A stretch of DNA of 64,000 nt from Reichenbachiella sp. 5M10 (GTDB lineage: Bacteria > Bacteroidota > Bacteroidia > Cytophagales > Cyclobacteriaceae): NCBI RefSeq assembly GCF_002742335.1, contig NZ_MDGR01000007.1:372001-436000 (forward strand), in the 5' to 3' direction. Made by a program: the position numbers and the translations under genes. Position 1 is the stretch's first letter, and each line of letters starts with the position of its first letter. Of the stretch, positions 60,505 through 64,000 are shown one piece after another. The notes under the pieces were generated by a model. That model saw nothing but the letters and a program-made list of their open reading frames with translations. It did not search any database and was not told the origin of the DNA.

Positions 60505-61917
60505 CTATTTTTTGTCAAAACCAAAGTAGGCATTGGCATTGTGGTACGAGATGTTTTCGACCATCTGTCCGAGTAGATCCATGTCATGTGGAATCTCACC
60601 ATTGGCTACATCCTGTCCGATGAGTTGGCAAAGGATGCGGCGGAAGTACTCGTGCCTAGGGAACGAGAGGAAGCTTCGAGAGTCCGTGAGCATCCCGATG
60701 AATCGGCTGAGCAGTCCCATGTTGGAGAGGGCATTCATCTGATTGATCATCCCTGTCTTTTGATCCAAAAACCACCATCCGGTACCGAACTGCATCTTGC
60801 CGATGATCTGGCCGTCGTTGAAGTTGCCGACCATGGTAGCGAAGAGTTCATTGTCGCTCGGGTTGAGGTTGTATAGGATGGTTTTGGCGAGCTGATTGGT
60901 GTCATCTAGTTTGTTGAGGAATGTCGATAGCGATTCGGCTTGTTTGAAATCCCCCATCGAATCATAACCAGTGTCAGGTCCGAGTTCGCGGAGTGCACGG
61001 GCGTTGTTGTTGCGGAGTGCGCCTAGGTGAAACTGTTGTGCCCAGCCTTTGGTGTGGTACATCTTGCAGAGTTCGAGGAGGATGTAGGCCTGTAGGGCTT
61101 CTGCTTTCTCGATGGACAGAGATTGCCCTGCTCTGACCGTTTCGAAGTAGCCCTCGTAGCTCGTTTCTTTCTTGTTGTACATCGGGATGGTATTGAATCC
61201 CAGATCCGACAGTTTGCAACCTAGACTGTCGAAGTAGTCCACGCGGTTTTGAAGGGCAAGCAGCAAGTCGCTGAGGGATTGGATCGATGAACCAGATACT
61301 TCGGCGAGTTGGTCCAAGTAGGCGTTGTAGCTTTTGGGGTCAGAGACGTTGAGTGCTTTGTCTGGTCTGAAAGTCGGTAGCACTTTCAGTGGAATGTTGG
61401 CTGCAGCGATGGCTCGGTGATGCTCGAGACTATCGGTAGGATCGTCTGTGGTGCAAACCACCTTGACTTGTTGCCCGATCAGTAGACCTTGACAGCCCAT
61501 GTCTGCTTGCTGCAGTTGGCTCGAAGTGGACTCGTAGATCGCATCAGCGGATTGTGGGTTGAGCAGTTGGCTTTCGCCAAAATAGCGCTGTAGCTCCAGA
61601 TGTGTCCAGTGGTAGAGCGGGTTGCGCAGGGTGTAGGGGACGGTCTCTGCCCACTTGGAGAATTTCTCTTTTGGATCCGCGGTACCTGTAATGAAGTTTT
61701 CGTTGATCCCATTGGCACGCATGGCTCTCCACTTGTAGTGGTCTCCTTCGAGCCATGCTTCGGTGATGTTTAGGTAGTGCCTGTCGTGGGCGATATCTTT
61801 GGGAGAGAGGTGGTTGTGGTAGTCAATGATCGGCATCTTTGCCGCATAGTTGTGGTAGAGTTCGGCTGCTACGTCGTTGGTGAGCAGGAAGTCTGAGCCT
61901 AAGAATTTTTTCATCAC
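60505..61917 (-). CDS. uxaC: glucuronate/galacturonate isomerase UxaC
   Basis: A 470-residue UxaC. It has the early PIIDYHNHLSPKDIA metal motif, ALRNNNARALRELGPDTGYDS, YNLNPSDNELFATMVGNFND, GTGWWFLDQKTGM and the closing region LLGQMVENISYHNANAYFGF. It converts glucuronate to fructuronate (or galacturonate to tagaturonate), the first step of the cluster. It starts at ATG-ATG. uxuA precedes it by 44 bp and the dctP operator region follows. Confidence 0.95.
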   Translation of the reverse strand: MMKKFLGSDFLLTNDVAAELYHNYAAKMPIIDYHNHLSPKDIAHDRHYLNITEAWLEGDHYKWRAMRANGINENFITGTADPKEKFSKWAETVPYTLRNPLYHWTHLELQRYFGESQLLNPQSADAIYESTSSQLQQADMGCQGLLIGQQVKVVCTTDDPTDSLEHHRAIAAANIPLKVLPTFRPDKALNVSDPKSYNAYLDQLAEVSGSSIQSLSDLLLALQNRVDYFDSLGCKLSDLGFNTIPMYNKKETSYEGYFETVRAGQSLSIEKAEALQAYILLELCKMYHTKGWAQQFHLGALRNNNARALRELGPDTGYDSMGDFKQAESLSTFLNKLDDTNQLAKTILYNLNPSDNELFATMVGNFNDGQIIGKMQFGTGWWFLDQKTGMINQMNALSNMGLLSRFIGMLTDSRSFLSFPRHEYFRRILCQLIGQDVANGEIPHDMDLLGQMVENISYHNANAYFGFDKK

Positions 61918-61961
61918 ATTGTACTTTTATAAATGGTTTGAGGTACTAATGTAGCAAGGAC

Positions 61962-63164
61962 TTACTGGTCCTTGCTACGTCTGATTCCGAGTTCTAGTCC
62001 TCTCAGTTCGGCGAGTCCTCGGAGTCTGCCGATGGCGGAGTAGCCCGGATTGGTTTGCTTGGTCAGGTCATCTAGCATTTTGTGCCCATGATCTGGCCTG
62101 AATGGCATGCGTAGATCCTTGCGGCCTTGTGCCGTACGTTTGTCTTGTTCGTCGACGAGCGCTTTCATCACAGTATACATGTCTACGTCTCCGTCCAAGT
62201 GATCCGCTTCATGGAAGTTGCCTTCCGCGTCGCGTTTGGTGGCACGCAGATGGATGAAGTGTATCCGATGCCCGAGGCGCTCGACCATGCCCACGAGATC
62301 ATTGTCCGCGCGCACTCCGAAGGACCCAGTACAGTAGGTGAGGCCATTGTGCGGGCTGTCTACCGCTGCATAGAGGTCATGTACATCTTGCTCCGTACTC
62401 ATCACTCTCGGGAGCCCCAAAATTGGGAATGGGGGATCATCAGGATGGATGCATAGCAGTACGCCCGCTGACTCAGCAGCAGGTACTATGGCTGCCAGGA
62501 ATTGAAATAGATTGGCTTTCAAAGTCGCTGCATCGATGTGATCGTAGGAGGATAGCACGGCTTGGAACTGATCGAGGGTGTAGCCTTCTTCAGCGCCGGG
62601 TAGCCCCGCGATGATGTTGCCGACGAGTTTCGTTTTGTCCGCTTCGCTCATTGCCTCGTGGTAGGTCTTGGCTTTCGCTATTTGGTCAGGAGTGTAGGCC
62701 GCTTCTGCACCGGGTCGTTTGAGCAAGAACAGCTCAAAGGCCGCAAAGGCCGTCACGTCAAAGCGCAGTGCTGTAGAGCCATCTCCGAAGGCATACTCTA
62801 GATCGGTACGTGTCCAGTCGAGTACGGGCATGAAGTTGTAGCATACGGTATCGATACCGCATTGGCCGAGGTTGATTAGGGACTGTCGGTAGTTCTCGAT
62901 ATAGTTCTCGAAATTGCCGCTGCGTTTTTTGATGTCTTCGTGTACCGGGACACTTTCTGCCACGCTCCAAGTGAGCCCTGCATCTTCTATCTCTTCTTTT
63001 CGTTTTTGAATCTCAGTGATTGTCCATACTTCTCCGTTGGGGATGTGATGTAGTGCTGAGACGATGCCTGTCGCACCGGCTTGTCGGATATCGGAGAGGC
63101 TGACGCCATCATTGGGACCATACCATCTCCAGGTTTGTTCTAGTTTCATTGTAGTCTTTTTCAT
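61962..63164 (-). CDS. uxuA: mannonate dehydratase UxuA
   Basis: A 400-residue UxuA with [31 protein letters not shown] at the N-terminus (read in pieces), [18 protein letters not shown], the metal-binding [16 protein letters not shown] and [11 protein letters not shown] near the end. It converts D-mannonate to 2-keto-3-deoxygluconate. A second ATG at 63149 could be the start. It begins 2 bp after the SDR stop codon. Confidence 0.95.
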   Translation of the reverse strand: MKKTTMKLEQTWRWYGPNDGVSLSDIRQAGATGIVSALHHIPNGEVWTITEIQKRKEEIEDAGLTWSVAESVPVHEDIKKRSGNFENYIENYRQSLINLGQCGIDTVCYNFMPVLDWTRTDLEYAFGDGSTALRFDVTAFAAFELFLLKRPGAEAAYTPDQIAKAKTYHEAMSEADKTKLVGNIIAGLPGAEEGYTLDQFQAVLSSYDHIDAATLKANLFQFLAAIVPAAESAGVLLCIHPDDPPFPILGLPRVMSTEQDVHDLYAAVDSPHNGLTYCTGSFGVRADNDLVGMVERLGHRIHFIHLRATKRDAEGNFHEADHLDGDVDMYTVMKALVDEQDKRTAQGRKDLRMPFRPDHGHKMLDDLTKQTNPGYSAIGRLRGLAELRGLELGIRRSKDQ

Positions 63165-63166
63165 TG

Positions 63167-64000
63167 TTACACACCACTAAATGCACTGAAGCCTCCATCA
63201 ATAGGAATAGTCACACCCGTCACGAAGGCGGACCCATCCCCACAGAGCCATTCCAAAGTTCCTAATAAATCCTCAGGTGTCCCAAAGCGAGACATCGGCG
63301 TGTGATCGATGATGGTGTTGCCACGTGCCGTGAGGTCACCACTTTCTTCGGTGAGGAGTCTGCGGTTTTGCTCCGTGAGGAAAAAACCAGGCGCCATGGC
63401 ATTGACACGGATGCCGACTTTGGAGAAGTGCACGGCGAGCCATTGCGTAAAATTAGAAATGGCGGCTTTCGCTCCACTATAGGCTGGAATCTTAGTGAGT
63501 GGTGTGAAGGCGTTCATCGATGAGATGTTGACGATGATGCCAGCTTGACGGGTGACCATATCTTGGGCGAAAATCTGACAGGGCAGGAGGGTCCCGATGA
63601 AATTGAGGTCAAACACGAACTTGATTCCCTCTGGATCGAGATCGAAAAAAGTTGTCAATTCTTCGGTAGACTCTAGGTCATTGGGATCAAAGTAAGGTTT
63701 GGAGGTAGTGCCTTTGGGGTGATTGCCGCCTGCTCCATTGACCAAGATGTCGCAAGGACCGAGCTGTGTGTTTACTTCAGCATGTGCGGCTAGGAGACTT
63801 TTTTTGTCCAATACATTGGCTTCTACACCGATGGCTTGTCCACCTTTTTGGCGGATAGCTTTGGCAACCTGCTCTGCATTCTCTTTTTTCAGGTCTAGGA
63901 TCGCAACTTTGGCTCCAAGGCCTGCGAGTTGGCTCGCCATGGTGCTGCAGAGTACTCCACCTCCACCGGTGATGACGACTACTTTATGCTCTATTGTATT
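63167..64000 (-). CDS. SDR oxidoreductase, candidate fructuronate reductase (5' end outside the window)
   Basis: The frame stays open to the last base of the window, so the internal ATG at 63940 is not the true start: the Rossmann motif [10 protein letters not shown] lies before it. The rest is a standard short-chain dehydrogenase: VNGAGGNHP, the catalytic Y-x3-K in [17 protein letters not shown], and a C-terminal [22 protein letters not shown]. Adjacent uxuA and uxaC point to the NADH-dependent conversion of fructuronate to mannonate by an SDR in place of UxuB. It is the upstream gene of this transcript as far as can be seen. Confidence 0.82.
   Translation of the reverse strand, partial: NTIEHKVVVITGGGGVLCSTMASQLAGLGAKVAILDLKKENAEQVAKAIRQKGGQAIGVEANVLDKKSLLAAHAEVNTQLGPCDILVNGAGGNHPKGTTSKPYFDPNDLESTEELTTFFDLDPEGIKFVFDLNFIGTLLPCQIFAQDMVTRQAGIIVNISSMNAFTPLTKIPAYSGAKAAISNFTQWLAVHFSKVGIRVNAMAPGFFLTEQNRRLLTEESGDLTARGNTIIDHTPMSRFGTPEDLLGTLEWLCGDGSAFVTGVTIPIDGGFSAFSGV

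Noticed and set aside
1-64000. CRISPR array, insertion sequence or prophage
   Set aside because: No regular short repeats with unique spacers, no transposase with terminal inverted repeats and no phage structural genes were seen in the window.

Overview
The window comes from a Bacteroidota chromosome, most likely a marine Cytophagales-type bacterium (the lineage is inferred). Evidence: a SusC/SusD pair, type IX secretion (T9SS) C-terminal sorting domains on large exported enzymes, a PorD/DUF4835 gene, the Bacteroidota-style RNA polymerase omega subunit, OstA-like and BamD genes, and several promoters of the Bacteroidota -33/-7 type (TTG ... TAnnTTTG). No phage, insertion sequence or CRISPR array was seen.

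Layout. (1) 1-3.1 kb: a sulfur-handling cluster with a truncated MBL-fold/double-rhodanese protein, two single-domain rhodaneses and a split pair of YeeE/YedE-type transporters. (2) 3.2-7.6 kb: a GyrI-like protein, two TPM-domain proteins head to head with lemA, a thioredoxin and a DcaP-like porin. (3) tRNA-Arg(CCU) at 7.69 kb. (4) 7.9-42.4 kb: a large polysaccharide utilization locus. (5) 42.5-55.4 kb: housekeeping genes (mdh, a cyclic-nucleotide-binding protein, tilS, an OstA-like gene, bamD, rpoZ, coaBC, porD, recN, fabI, ispE, an M48 peptidase). (6) 55.5-57.1 kb: a lipoprotein and a membrane-anchored LAS-type peptidase-like protein. (7) 57.5-64 kb: a hexuronate catabolic cluster (TRAP transporter dctPQM, uxaC, uxuA, an SDR cut by the window end).

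The locus at 7.9-42.4 kb is the most interesting part. It combines an AgaS-type galactosamine-6-phosphate deaminase/isomerase, a LacC/FruK-type PfkB kinase, a tagatose-bisphosphate-type class II aldolase, a second PfkB kinase, an AgaR-like DeoR regulator and a class III fructose-bisphosphatase. These sit with exported glycan-active proteins: a T9SS-secreted GH114-like polygalactosaminidase candidate, a GH109-like alpha-N-acetylgalactosaminidase, a GH36-like lipoprotein, a beta-helix protein and a DUF4874/DUF4832 protein. Uptake would use SusC/SusD, a PKD surface lipoprotein, an SSF symporter and a DMT-type permease. My reading is a utilization system for an alpha-linked galactosamine/N-acetylgalactosamine polymer of the Pel or galactosaminogalactan kind. 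The chain would be cut outside by the GH114-like enzyme, imported by SusCD, trimmed by the GH109- and GH36-like enzymes, phosphorylated, deaminated to tagatose-6-P, and split by the kinase and aldolase.

Three features make the locus unusual. First, a beta-sandwich module starting with I-x-[VI]-D-G...D/E-W recurs about seven times in four of its exported proteins. Second, no NagA/AgaA deacetylase is present, but an undescribed NodB-like protein with a D-D and H-x3-H motif is. Third, three of its promoters (agaS, the PKD lipoprotein, susC) carry the same AAAGTT/AACTTT operator-like motif, probably bound by the AgaR-like protein. A methyl-accepting protein with two C-terminal PAS domains sits 18 bp behind the GH109 gene and may link the pathway to behaviour.
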